Assembly: GCA_005878955.1 (NCBI GenBank) | Contig: VBMI01000052.1 | Span: forward strand, 1 to 32,705 | DNA: 32,705 bases | Direction: 5' to 3' | Source of the DNA: Methanobacteriota archaeon | GTDB lineage: Archaea > Thermoplasmatota > Thermoplasmata > RBG-16-68-12 | Part shown: one piece after another, positions 7,076 to 14,907 of the stretch | Position numbering within the stretch: position 1 is the stretch's first letter | Layout: each line of letters starts with the position of its first letter | Translations under genes and position numbers: made by a program | The notes under the pieces: model-generated | The model's database searches: none | What the model saw: the letters and a program-made list of their open reading frames with translations, nothing else | What the model was told of the DNA's origin: nothing

Positions 7076-8794
7076 CTAGCGGCGTTGCAGGATCTCGATC
7101 GGCGTCGCCGGCTCCTGCAGGGCGGGCCCCCCGGGGATCGACACGGTCCCCGCGACCTTCGAGATCATCGCCTCGTCGTCCGCGCAGTACCGCGGGTTCA
7201 CGGAGGCGGGCCCGCCAGGCGGGAACTTCTCCGGCATCCCGGCGAGGACGGGCAGGTTCGCGATCTTCATAATCGGCCGGAACACCTTCGTCCCGTGCTT
7301 CCAGCGGAAGTACGCGAAGTAGCTGAAGAGGGACGCGAACGTCAGGAGCGGTTGCATCTCCTTCGCCCACACGTCGATGTTGAACCGCCAGGACTCCGCG
7401 AAGAAGTCCCACTGCTCCGCCGTCAGCTGGTCCAGGGACACCCGCCGCTCGTTCTTGAGTTTCGTGTCCTCGAGAGGGATGAAGAGGAGGGGCACCAGGA
7501 ACAGGTCGTGGCCCCGCAGCTTGTCGATGAGCTCGAGGCTCTGCACGGTGTCGTCCGGGGTCTCGTCCGGCCATCCGGAGATCATCGTGGCCATCGGCTT
7601 CCACCCGTTGTCGTTGAGGATGCCCGCGCCCTGGACGTTGACCTCGTGGTACCGCTCGATCGGGTAGGGCCAGATCTTCCCGCGCATGTACTTCTTCATG
7701 ATCCGGATCGAGCCGCTCTCGATCCCGAACAGGGCCGTGACGAACGGGTCCTTGTACTCGTGCCGATACTCGTGGGTGTACCGGGTCTTCTCCAGGAGGA
7801 GCGGCGAGATCATCTCGACCGCCTTCGGGTCGTACGCGACGGGGGCGATCGCGATGTGGCTCAGGTGGATGAACTCGACGCCGGGGACGTTCCCGACGCT
7901 CTCGATCAGCCGCACGAGGGCCGGGCCGTTCGGCTCGAACTTCGGCCCGCACTCGTAGAGGAACAGGTCCTCCGTGGCGAAGAAGATGGAGTCCGAACCC
8001 GCGCGGACGTTCGTCTCGACCTCGTTCAGGATGTGCGGGATCGGGAGGGAGTGGCGGCGGCGGTTCGTCGGGGAGCAGAACTGGCAGCCCCGGCCGCAGC
8101 CCCGCGTAATCTCCACCACGCCGTAGCTCGCCGCGCTCGCGATCGGCGGGATGAGCTCGATCGGGACCTTGCTCCCGTGCACTTCCTTGGGGAGCGGGCT
8201 GCCCGCGACCGCGCTCTTGAACACGTCCGTGACCGTCAGCTCCCCTTCCCCGTGGACGAGGACGTCGATCCCGAACTCCTCGACCTTCCCCGCGTGGCGC
8301 ACCTGCCATGCGCCCGCGCCGCCGAGGATGATCGTGGGGTCGTAGCGCCGGAGGGCGGGGTTCTCGATCACGCGACGGAACTCGAGCGCGTCCACGCTCT
8401 CTCCCGGCACCGCGATCATCGAGTTATATGTCACGGACACGTACGCGAGCCCCATCGGGTCCATCGACGTGATGCCGACGACCTTCGTCTTCGGCCCAAC
8501 GAACCGCTCGAGGTTGTCCGGGTGGCACGCGACGACCTCCTCCCGCGGGAAGTGGCGGAGGAGCAGGGACTCGACCTTCCGGAGCCCGTAGGGCAGGAAC
8601 TTCGCAGAGCCGTCCGCGCGGTCCTCGGGACGGAACCACTCCGGCCTCAGGATCGGGCGGGGGATGACCTTCTCCGGGAACACCGCGATGAAGGCGCCGA
8701 AGGGGTCGCCGTTGTACCGGCTCATCTCCCCGCGGGGCGCCGTGAGGACGATCTTCACGCCCTCGGGGTCGTACCGGACCGACTCAGCGTCCAC
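7076..8794 (-). CDS. B12-binding-type radical SAM protein
   Basis: The product (572 aa from this start) has an N-terminal cobalamin-binding-like region containing VVGITSMDPMGLAYVSVTYNSM and ILGGAGAW. The radical SAM cluster motif follows: GCGRGCQFC, the CxxxCxxC that holds the 4Fe-4S cluster. The layout is that of the BchE-like class, whose members perform methylations, cyclisations or rearrangements; the substrate is not predictable. The track extends it to 11584, which is a shadow. Start candidates are GTG 8794 (GGGGAGG 12 nt upstream), GTG 8758 (just before KIVLTAPRGEMS, where related proteins usually begin) and GTG 8848. It is divergent from a winged-helix gene, and their start regions share one TATA element. 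Confidence 0.87.
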   Translation of the reverse strand: MDAESVRYDPEGVKIVLTAPRGEMSRYNGDPFGAFIAVFPEKVIPRPILRPEWFRPEDRADGSAKFLPYGLRKVESLLLRHFPREEVVACHPDNLERFVGPKTKVVGITSMDPMGLAYVSVTYNSMIAVPGESVDALEFRRVIENPALRRYDPTIILGGAGAWQVRHAGKVEEFGIDVLVHGEGELTVTDVFKSAVAGSPLPKEVHGSKVPIELIPPIASAASYGVVEITRGCGRGCQFCSPTNRRRHSLPIPHILNEVETNVRAGSDSIFFATEDLFLYECGPKFEPNGPALVRLIESVGNVPGVEFIHLSHIAIAPVAYDPKAVEMISPLLLEKTRYTHEYRHEYKDPFVTALFGIESGSIRIMKKYMRGKIWPYPIERYHEVNVQGAGILNDNGWKPMATMISGWPDETPDDTVQSLELIDKLRGHDLFLVPLLFIPLEDTKLKNERRVSLDQLTAEQWDFFAESWRFNIDVWAKEMQPLLTFASLFSYFAYFRWKHGTKVFRPIMKIANLPVLAGMPEKFPPGGPASVNPRYCADDEAMISKVAGTVSIPGGPALQEPATPIEILQRR

Positions 8795-8884
8795 GAAGAT
8801 GCATCGCCTCCCCGCGGGATGGGGGGGACCCCGCTTAAGGATTCTCACGTGGTTATCCGGAACGCTGACGTATGCAAACGAATC

Positions 8885-8895
8885 TTCATATATCG
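8885..8895. promoter_or_regulatory. TATA element shared by divergent radical SAM and wHTH genes
   Basis: TTCATATATCG (minus strand CGATATATGAA) is the only A/T-rich box between the two genes. It is about 33 bp upstream of ATG 8924 on the plus strand and would start minus-strand transcripts near 8866. One symmetric element may serve both directions. Confidence 0.55.
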
Positions 8896-8923
8896 CGAGT
8901 CCCCTTTTCGATGCGGGTTGCGG

Positions 8924-9280
8924 ATGGTGCAGCGTTCCCGGTCCTCGGAGTTCGCGCGGGCCCTCTCGGAGGCCCTGTCCCTCCCGAGGACGGCGGCCCG
9001 CATCATCGGCGCCCTCGTCCGCGCACGCGCCGCGCTCGACGTCGACGAGATCGTTCGGCGGGTGCGGAGTTCGGAGAGGAGCGTGCGGGAGAACCTCCGG
9101 ATCCTCCTGCAACGGGGCATCCTGATCCGGCGCGCGTTCGTCACCGCGAACAAAAAGCTCGCGTACGCGTACTCGTTGCGCCCGCTGGAGGACCTCCTCG
9201 GCGCCGCCCGCCGGGACGTCGCCCGCACGCTCGCCCGCATCGAGGCCGTCGCGCGCCGCCTCCGGGAGACCGCGGCCTAG
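8924..9280 (+). CDS. winged-helix DNA-binding protein, 118 aa
   Basis: After a short lead the sequence runs LSLPRTAARIIGALVRARAALDVDEIVRRVRSSERSVRENLRILLQRGILIRR, a winged helix-turn-helix like those of MarR, TrmB and ArsR regulators. A wing (VTANKKLAYAYSL) and a C-terminal dimerisation-like helix follow. The track's 731-aa ORF is a shadow upstream of this point; ATG 8924 is the first start after the TATA box. It is divergent from the radical SAM gene and could regulate it. Its last 4 bases overlap the end of the convergent helicase gene. The effector is unknown. Confidence 0.78.
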   Translation: MVQRSRSSEFARALSEALSLPRTAARIIGALVRARAALDVDEIVRRVRSSERSVRENLRILLQRGILIRRAFVTANKKLAYAYSLRPLEDLLGAARRDVARTLARIEAVARRLRETAA

Positions 9281-11931
9281 TCCCAGAACCGCTTCGTCCG
9301 CGCGTAGTTCACTTCCGCCGCGAGGACATCCCTCAGGAAGTCGTCCTCCGTCTCGTGGTACCCGCGCAGGATCCGCGCGGCGGTCTCCTCCCCGACGCCG
9401 CGGGCGACGAGGGCGAGCGCCGCCTTCTTCCCGTGCCCCATCACCAGGCTCGCGTTCGTGAACAGCTTCTTCACCATCGGCCGGTCCTGCGTGGACGGCG
9501 TGTTGAGGTCCAGCCCCGCGACCTTGTCCCGCTCGTAGTGGCGGAGGACCGCGACCATCGCTCCCGAGCACGTCGGGCACCGGATGTGCGGCGGGAGGTC
9601 CGCGACGACGGATCGCCACGACGTGCGGCAGTTCAGGCAGAGCATCTGCGCGACCTCCTTCTCGAGGCGCGCCTTGACCGCCATCAGGGTCGCGTGGTCC
9701 GCCTTCTGCGGCGCGACGAGGCGGAGGCTCCCCTCGAGGCCCGCCCGCCCCACGTTCGAGAGCTGTGTGACCTCGACCGCGATCTCGCCCGCCTTGATCT
9801 TCCGGAGGACGTCCGCCGTCCGCGGCAGGTCCATCCGCTCCCAGAAGATTCGGTCCAGCACCTCTTCGAAGAGCGGCGTGTTCTCGAACGCCTTCAGGAG
9901 GCGGGGGATCGACACCGCCTCCCAGTCCACCTCCCGGCGCAGCGCCCCGAACTTCTTCGCGACGTGGACGAACGCCCACCGCAGGTACGCCGAGTTCCGC
10001 AACACGACCCGCAGCAGCGGCTCGAGGGCGTCGGGGTCCTCCGGTTTCAGGATCTCGATCACCCGCTGCGCCTCGATCGAATGCGGGGCCTCGACGACGA
10101 TCCGGTACGGGTCCGACTGCACCCCTACGCTCTGCCCGAACCGCGCGGAGATGAGGGACGAGATCAGCTGCGCGAGGGTCTCGTTCACGCGGCTCCCAAA
10201 GCACGCATTGATGACGACGAGGTCCCTCGCGACCTCGACGGTGACCCGCCGGTCCGTGGGGACGGGCTTGCCCGCGAGGCCCCCGACGTACTCCCGGAAC
10301 CGCCGGACACCCTCGTCGCCCGCAGGATACGCTGCGAAGTCGAGAGTCCCCCGGAGCCGGCCGACCTCCTGGGCGACGGCGAAGGAGACCGGGATGTCCT
10401 CCCCGATCCAGCTCGGGACATCCCCGATGTCCCGGACGGGCTCGACGAGGATGTGGTCCTCCTTGAACTCGACGAACCTCCACGTCGTGCCACGCATGAC
10501 GAAGGACGCGCCAAGCTTCGCGTTCTCCGCGACGAACCATTCGTCGAGCGTGCCGATGACGCGGCGGGAGGTCACGTCGACGACGCGGTACGTCCGGACG
10601 TCCGGGATCATCGAGATGTTCTCGAGGAAATAGAGCCTCGAACCGGGCGTGCGGCCGAACCGGTCCTCCTTGTACCAGATCCTCCGGAGGGAGGCGAGCT
10701 GCTCGACGACGTCGACGAAGTCGACGCGCTTGAGGTCTTTGAACGGGTACGCCCGCTTCACGGTGCCGTGGCCCTCGTCGATCGAGACGGAGGGCCGGGT
10801 CATCGCCATCGCGACGACCTGGTTCGCAAGGACCGCGAGGTCGTCCTGCCGGATCGGGACGGGCTCGAGCTCCTCCGCGAGCGCCCGCCGCGCGATCACC
10901 GCGGCCTCGGCGAAGTCGTCCTCGTGGGTCGCGATGACGAGGCCGTCGGAGACCTCGCCCACGCCGTGGCCCGAGCGGCCGATCCGCTGGACCAGCCGGG
11001 AGACCTCGCGCGGGGAGTTGTACTGCAGGACGAAGTCCGCGGACCCCACGTCGATCCCGAGTTCGAGGGAGGACGTGCAGATGAGCCCCTTCAGCACCCC
11101 CGCCTTGAAGTCGTCCTCCATCTGGATCCGGACATCCTTCGAGAGGGAGCCGTGGTGGACCCCGAGGCTGACGTCCGGGAACCACGTTCGCATCCGGGAT
11201 GAGATGAACTCGGCGGTGTCCCTCGTGTTCACGAAGAAGAGCGTCGATCGGTGGGCGTCGATGAGCTCCTTGCATCGGCGGATCGCCCCCGCCTGAATCT
11301 CCTGGAGATGCAGCCGCTCCGCGATCGCCTTGTCCTCTAGGGCCGGGACGGGGTACTCGACAAGGAGCTTCATCCCCTTCGGGATCGGGACCTTGATCAC
11401 CTCGACCTCCCGCCCGACGCCGCCGAGGAACGCCGCGACCTCCGCCGGGGTCCCCACGGTCGCGGACAACCCGATCCTCTGGACGTCGTGCCCCACGAGG
11501 TCGACGAGCCGCTCGAGGGCGACGGCGAGCTGCGCGCCCCGGTCGTCCCCCGCCAGCTCGTGGATCTCGTCGACGACGACCCACCGAAGGGTCCGGGCCC
11601 GCTCCTTCGCGGGGGTGTCCCCATGGCGGACCGCGACGCGGACACCGAGCTGCTCCCCGAAGAACGTCATCCTCCGGAGCATGTCGCGGTTCAGGGCCCG
11701 GAGCGGCGTGATGTACAGGCAGCTCACGGGCTCCGGCTTCTCGGTGAGGATCTTGTGGAGGATTGGGAGGATCGCCGCTTCCGTCTTCCCGATCCCCGTC
11801 GGGGCGATGACAAGGACGCTCTTCCCGGCCATGATTCGCGGCACGGCGAGGCGCTGGGGCTCGGTAAACTCGTGGAACCCGAGCTTCCGGAGCGCGTCGA
11901 GAATCGGGGGATGAAGATCCAGAGTCTCCAT
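9277..11931 (-). CDS. lhr: Lhr-type ATP-dependent DNA helicase with an apparent internal deletion
   Basis: This is a superfamily 2 helicase of the Lhr group, active in DNA repair or recombination. Visible motifs are Q-motif-like FTEPQ, Walker A APTGIGKT (43-50), motif Ia TPLRALNRD (75-83), DEIH (121-124), LSATVG (motif III) and QRIGRSGHG (motif VI). Near the C-terminus a four-Cys ribbon (CLNC...CPTC) is present. Between HGDTPAKERAR and TLRWVVVDEIHE the family normally has about 50 residues, including the motif Ib segment (I-TTPE-L). Here only about 17 residues lie between GDT and DEIH, so about 33 residues are missing in frame. ATG 11931 (884 aa) is preferred to the track start because GATAAAAAG on the opposite strand gives a TATA box about 31 bp upstream. 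Confidence 0.9.
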   Translation of the reverse strand: METLDLHPPILDALRKLGFHEFTEPQRLAVPRIMAGKSVLVIAPTGIGKTEAAILPILHKILTEKPEPVSCLYITPLRALNRDMLRRMTFFGEQLGVRVAVRHGDTPAKERARTLRWVVVDEIHELAGDDRGAQLAVALERLVDLVGHDVQRIGLSATVGTPAEVAAFLGGVGREVEVIKVPIPKGMKLLVEYPVPALEDKAIAERLHLQEIQAGAIRRCKELIDAHRSTLFFVNTRDTAEFISSRMRTWFPDVSLGVHHGSLSKDVRIQMEDDFKAGVLKGLICTSSLELGIDVGSADFVLQYNSPREVSRLVQRIGRSGHGVGEVSDGLVIATHEDDFAEAAVIARRALAEELEPVPIRQDDLAVLANQVVAMAMTRPSVSIDEGHGTVKRAYPFKDLKRVDFVDVVEQLASLRRIWYKEDRFGRTPGSRLYFLENISMIPDVRTYRVVDVTSRRVIGTLDEWFVAENAKLGASFVMRGTTWRFVEFKEDHILVEPVRDIGDVPSWIGEDIPVSFAVAQEVGRLRGTLDFAAYPAGDEGVRRFREYVGGLAGKPVPTDRRVTVEVARDLVVINACFGSRVNETLAQLISSLISARFGQSVGVQSDPYRIVVEAPHSIEAQRVIEILKPEDPDALEPLLRVVLRNSAYLRWAFVHVAKKFGALRREVDWEAVSIPRLLKAFENTPLFEEVLDRIFWERMDLPRTADVLRKIKAGEIAVEVTQLSNVGRAGLEGSLRLVAPQKADHATLMAVKARLEKEVAQMLCLNCRTSWRSVVADLPPHIRCPTCSGAMVAVLRHYERDKVAGLDLNTPSTQDRPMVKKLFTNASLVMGHGKKAALALVARGVGEETAARILRGYHETEDDFLRDVLAAEVNYARTKRFWD

Positions 11932-11956
11932 CGTGAACACCGGCCTAGCGCGCTGT

Positions 11957-11967
11957 CCGATAAAAAG
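11957..11967 (-). promoter_or_regulatory. TATA box of the Lhr helicase gene
   Basis: The minus strand reads CTTTTTATCGG, centred about 31 bp upstream of ATG 11931. The remainder of 11968-12139 shows no ORF or RNA gene that I can support. Confidence 0.55.
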
Positions 11968-12139
11968 ATGCACTCCGGGCTCCAACCGCGTTCGGGAGCG
12001 GATGCTGATCCGGTCGCAACGACTCGCCGAGGGCGATAATCAGAATCAGTTCGACCCATAAGAACCAGGAAGCGGCCGCTCCGAGAGGATGGGGGGCCGC
12101 ACTTAGCCTGGCGTCGGGTCTCTGAAGTCTGCGGACGGG

Positions 12140-12409
12140 CTAGGCCCGCGCCCACGTCTGCAAGGTCCAGCCCACACCGGTCAGCATGACGGCGACACCC
12201 GACACGTAGAGGATGTTCGCAAGGGCCCGAAACGCAGCGAACGGGTCGTTCGGGTTCGCCAAGGCTTCGGGATTCCCGATCCACTGACCGAGCAGGATGA
12301 GGGCCACGCCCCCGAGGATGGCTCCCACAATCCTGAGGGCGGCACCTGAGGCCATGAGGGCTTTCCGGGCTCCGGGCGAGGGTCCAGGCGGTGGCTGAGC
12401 AGGCATCAT
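12140..12409 (-). CDS. small membrane protein, 89 aa, unknown function
   Basis: A proline-rich, hydrophilic N-terminus (PAQPPPGPSPGARKAL) is followed by two hydrophobic helices, ALRIVGAILGGVALILLGQWIG and ILYVSGVAVMLTGVGWTL. A short loop (NPEALANPNDPFAAFRALA) lies between them. The layout is a two-pass integral membrane protein with both ends on the same side. ATG 12409 and ATG 12406 are both possible. It lies between the helicase and a tRNA gene on the same strand with no obvious operon partner. Confidence 0.6.
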   Translation of the reverse strand: MMPAQPPPGPSPGARKALMASGAALRIVGAILGGVALILLGQWIGNPEALANPNDPFAAFRALANILYVSGVAVMLTGVGWTLQTWARA

Positions 12410-12488
12410 GGAATCGGCCCGGCATCCGTCGCCCTCCTGATAATCCTGCCGGGTGAGTCCCGCGGGCCCGTTGAATCGAGGGAAGCGA

Positions 12489-12562
12489 TGGGCCCGGCCG
12501 GATTTGAACCGACGACCATCTGGTTATGAGCCAGACGCTCCCCCAGGCTAAGCTACGGGCCC
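12489..12562 (-). tRNA. tRNA with CAT anticodon (elongator Met, or Ile2)
   Basis: The minus strand gives acceptor arms GGGCCCG/CGGGCCC, D arm GCTTAGCCTGGGGGAGC, anticodon arm TCTGG-CTCATAA-CCAGA and T arm with loop TTCAAAT. The anticodon CAT is at 12526-12528, the discriminator is A, and no CCA is encoded. The anticodon stem lacks the three consecutive G-C pairs of initiator tRNAs, so it is the elongator tRNA-Met or the tRNA-Ile whose C34 is modified to agmatidine. These cannot be separated by eye. Confidence 0.95.
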
Positions 12563-12586
12563 TCAGGGGCGAGGAACGCTCCGTCT

Positions 12587-12597
12587 CTACTTAATCG
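12587..12597 (-). promoter_or_regulatory. TATA box of tRNA(CAT)
   Basis: The minus strand reads CGATTAAGTAG, centred about 31 bp upstream of the mature tRNA 5' end at 12562. Confidence 0.55.
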
Positions 12598-12621
12598 TAG
12601 GGAGCGATGAGCGTGCTCCTG

Positions 12622-13704
12622 TCACGTGCCCTCGGGAGGCTTCTCCTCGGACTTTGATTTCCCCGCCCTCCGCCTGCGCCGCGCCCACACCGCGACACCG
12701 ACAATCGCCACCGCCGCGACGAGCCCGGCCACCCCAATCCAGAGCAGGAGGTTCGGGCCCTCGGCGGAGTGGAACACCTCGATCGCATTCGAGTACGCGG
12801 TCCCGTTCCACCCGCCGAAGACGTACGCGCGGTCCCCGATCGCTGCCGCTGCGGTCAATCCCCTCGGCGGCGCGAAGACCGCAGTCGACGTCCCGGAGTC
12901 CGCGGGCTCGACCCGGAGACGTTGGATTCGATTCACGTACCCGGGGCCGACCTGCCACCCGCTGAAGACATACGAGTACGTGCCAATCTGCACGGACGAA
13001 CCGGTCACGACCCGGCTGAACGCCGTCGCGTTGAGGTAGGAATAGGTTTCCGTCGCGGGGTCGAACGTCATTACGCTAAACGCGGCGTCGCCGCCCCCGA
13101 AGATGATCGCGCGCGTCCCATCCCACGTCGCGGTGATTTGCCGGGGGAACCCCGGGAGACGGGAATTTGGCACGACGACCATGGCCTCCGTCTGCGGGTC
13201 GTACCGCAGCGCATCGTACCGGATCTGGTCGAGGCCCCACGCGCCGCCGAAGAGGTACGCGTAGTGTCCGGTCCAGACCGTCGGAGCGAAGGAGCGGGTG
13301 GAGGTCATGTTCGTCCCGTACCGGAGGACCTTGGTGACGGGGTTGAAGTGCAGCGTGTCGTTCCAGTCGCCGGTCCACGTCGCGCCCCCGAAGATCAGGA
13401 TCTCGGTACCGGTCCACAGCGCGGAGGCCCCGTACCGGGCCCCCGGGAGCTGGACGGTCTCGTCGACTAACGCGCCTGTCGCAGGGTCGAACCGCGTGAT
13501 GGCGGTCGAAAGCTCCCCGTTCCGGATGCCTCCGATGAGGTATATCGTGGAACCCGTCGACACAGCGGCGGCGCCGGCGAGCGTCCACGGGAGCCGCGTG
13601 GGGAACGCGTCGAGCGATTCCGTCGGGGCTGCGGATGCGACCGGGGTGACGAGAATCATGGAAATGAAACAGGCGATGACCAGAAGCGCCCGAGACCTGA
13701 GCAC
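12622..13704 (-). CDS. exported kelch-like beta-propeller protein with C-terminal membrane anchor, 360 aa
   Basis: The product starts with a signal peptide (VLRSRALLVIACFISMILVTPVASAAP). Repeated blades with the kelch signature follow, for example STIYLIGGIRNG, EILIFGGATW, YAYLFGGAW, RAIIFGGG and RAYVFGGWNGT. Near the C-terminus is a membrane helix (LLLWIGVAGLVAAVAIVGVAVWA) with a basic cytoplasmic tail (RRRRRAGKSKSEEK). It is therefore probably a cell-surface propeller binding proteins or glycans. The track starts at 13782, but GTG 13704 is preferred: GGGGGAGG lies 5 nt upstream and it places the signal peptide at the N-terminus. No ligand can be inferred. Confidence 0.85.
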   Translation of the reverse strand: MLRSRALLVIACFISMILVTPVASAAPTESLDAFPTRLPWTLAGAAAVSTGSTIYLIGGIRNGELSTAITRFDPATGALVDETVQLPGARYGASALWTGTEILIFGGATWTGDWNDTLHFNPVTKVLRYGTNMTSTRSFAPTVWTGHYAYLFGGAWGLDQIRYDALRYDPQTEAMVVVPNSRLPGFPRQITATWDGTRAIIFGGGDAAFSVMTFDPATETYSYLNATAFSRVVTGSSVQIGTYSYVFSGWQVGPGYVNRIQRLRVEPADSGTSTAVFAPPRGLTAAAAIGDRAYVFGGWNGTAYSNAIEVFHSAEGPNLLLWIGVAGLVAAVAIVGVAVWARRRRRAGKSKSEEKPPEGT

Positions 13705-13717
13705 GGCTTCCTCCCCC
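13705..13717 (-). promoter_or_regulatory. Shine-Dalgarno site fixing the kelch gene start
   Basis: On the minus strand GGGGGAGG is followed by 5 nt and then GTG 13704. It is one of the clearest ribosome binding sites in the window and overrides the longer ORF start. Confidence 0.7.
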
Positions 13718-13772
13718 GCAGGCCGTAACGAGGGGTCCCGTTGATAGGCCTTCCGGGTAAGCACCACGGCAC

Positions 13773-13780
13773 CTTTATCC
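13773..13780 (+). promoter_or_regulatory. TATA box of the J-domain gene
   Basis: CTTTATCC predicts transcription from about 13800, which favours ATG 13808 over the in-frame ATG 13790. Confidence 0.5.
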
Positions 13781-13807
13781 AATGGGGGAATGAATCCGCC
13801 CTCCGCG

Positions 13808-14368
13808 ATGGCCCGCGACCTCTACGAGATCCTGGGAGTGAAACCCACCGCCCCGCTCGACGCGATCAAGCGGGCATACCGCCGACTCGTCAAGCGCTAC
13901 CACCCGGACGTGAACAAGCACCGGGGCGCGAAGGAGATGTTCCTCGAGGTCAAGGACGCGTACGAGACCCTGTCGAACCCGCTGCTGCGGCGCGAGTACG
14001 ACGAGCGGATCGCCCGCCGCGGGGAGGATGTCCCCCGCCGGACCCCGTCTCGTCCGGGGACTCCGAGAAAGGTCCGCGTTCCCCAGGCCTACGTCCGCGT
14101 CTCCCCGCCCTTCGCGGGGTATCGGGATCGGATGGAGAGGGTCGAGGACCGCTCGATGGCCCGGAGGGCGCGCGTGGCCCAGTTCGTCTGGCGGGCGTAC
14201 GTGGTCACGGTCGTCTCGATGGGCGGGACTCTCTCGGTGTTCGGTGGCTACCTCCTCTCGATGGGGCAGGGGTTCCAGGGCGGGGTCACCGTGGGCGCGG
14301 GCGTGATGATGCTCGTCCTCCTGGTAATCGCGTGGGCCGCGAAGGGCACGATGGCCCCGGAGCTGTGA
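13808..14368 (+). CDS. membrane-anchored J-domain (DnaJ-like) protein, 186 aa
   Basis: The product opens with a complete J domain, [37 protein letters not shown], including the HPD tripeptide that stimulates Hsp70 ATPase activity, and [16 protein letters not shown]. There is no G/F region or zinc domain as in true DnaJ. After a basic linker come two hydrophobic helices ([26 protein letters not shown] and [19 protein letters not shown]). It may recruit Hsp70 to the membrane. The track start is 13790; 13808 is preferred because it gives the canonical J-domain N-terminus and fits the TATA box. A 30-codon ORF follows after one base. Confidence 0.85.
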   Translation: MARDLYEILGVKPTAPLDAIKRAYRRLVKRYHPDVNKHRGAKEMFLEVKDAYETLSNPLLRREYDERIARRGEDVPRRTPSRPGTPRKVRVPQAYVRVSPPFAGYRDRMERVEDRSMARRARVAQFVWRAYVVTVVSMGGTLSVFGGYLLSMGQGFQGGVTVGAGVMMLVLLVIAWAAKGTMAPEL

Positions 14369-14369
14369 G

Positions 14370-14462
14370 ATGAAGAGGAAGGAGAAGCCCCCGAAGGACG
14401 CGCGGCCGAAGGAGGTCCGCTACCGCCACGGAGGACGGAAGGGATCGCGAAGACCTCGTTAG
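14370..14462 (+). CDS. candidate 30-aa highly basic peptide
   Basis: This ORF is too short for the track. ATG 14370 lies 1 nt after the J-domain stop, with GGAG 7 nt upstream inside that gene's last codons. It encodes MKRKEKPPKDARPKEVRYRH and then a Gly/Arg tail, so 14 of 30 residues are K or R. It could be a coupled small nucleic-acid-binding protein. I recognise no family; the position and ribosome binding site are the main support, and chance remains possible. Confidence 0.4.
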   Translation: MKRKEKPPKDARPKEVRYRHGGRKGSRRPR

Positions 14463-14481
14463 AGCGACCGCTATACGGGGG

Positions 14482-14742
14482 ATGAGACATCGCCCTCTCG
14501 ACATGACCGCGCGCTGGGGGGAGTGGGCGAAGCGAATCGGCCGATGGTACCTCCTTCATCTACTGATCTTTGGCATCGCAGGGCCCGCCCTCGGCGCCGC
14601 AATCCTGACCCTGAGCCCGTTCTCGATCGGCGAAACCGCAGTTCTGTTCTCCCTGTTCGTCGGCGCGATCCTCTTCCTCGGCCTCACCGTCTTTCTGGTG
14701 CGCCGCCGCCTCGTCGAGCGGCGGAGGCCCAAATCCCCCTGA
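14482..14742 (+). CDS. small two-pass membrane protein, 86 aa
   Basis: An amphipathic N-terminus (TARWGEWAKRIGRWYLLHLLIFGIAGPALGAAIL) runs into the first helix. A second helix (TAVLFSLFVGAILFLGLTVFLV) and a basic tail (RRRLVERRRPKSP) follow, which would place the C-terminus in the cytoplasm. ATG 14482 is the longest start; ATG 14503 is also possible given a CTATAC box near 14473. The function is unknown. Confidence 0.6.
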   Translation: MRHRPLDMTARWGEWAKRIGRWYLLHLLIFGIAGPALGAAILTLSPFSIGETAVLFSLFVGAILFLGLTVFLVRRRLVERRRPKSP

Positions 14743-14790
14743 GGTCGTGTCTAGAAAGGGTGATTCTTCCTCAGTAAATCTGGATGGGAG

Positions 14791-14864
14791 CGCCGTCGTG
14801 CGGATTTGAACCGCAGACCACCCGGTTAACAGCCGGGGGCTCTACCAGACTGAGCTACGACGGC
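14791..14864 (-). tRNA. tRNA-Asn (GTT)
   Basis: The minus strand gives acceptor arms GCCGTCG/CGACGGC, D arm TAGCTCAGTCTGGTAGAGC, anticodon arm with GTT at 14828-14830 (CCGGCTGTTAACCGG) and T loop TTCAAAT. The discriminator is G and no CCA is encoded. GTT reads asparagine codons. Confidence 0.96.
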
Positions 14865-14887
14865 CCGAGGGCGCCAAAGGGAGGGGG

Positions 14888-14898
14888 CCGTTAAAAGC
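14888..14898 (-). promoter_or_regulatory. TATA box of tRNA-Asn
   Basis: The minus strand reads GCTTTTAACGG, centred about 29 bp upstream of the tRNA 5' end at 14864. It overlaps the 26-bp zone just before the end of the permease gene. Confidence 0.55.
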
Positions 14899-14907
14899 TT
14901 GCCGCGG

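Noticed and set aside
8795-11584. Upstream extension of the radical SAM ORF to 1502 aa, and the 776-aa plus-strand ORF at 8872-11202
   Set aside because: Both run antisense or out of frame through the Lhr helicase and have frame-noise composition.
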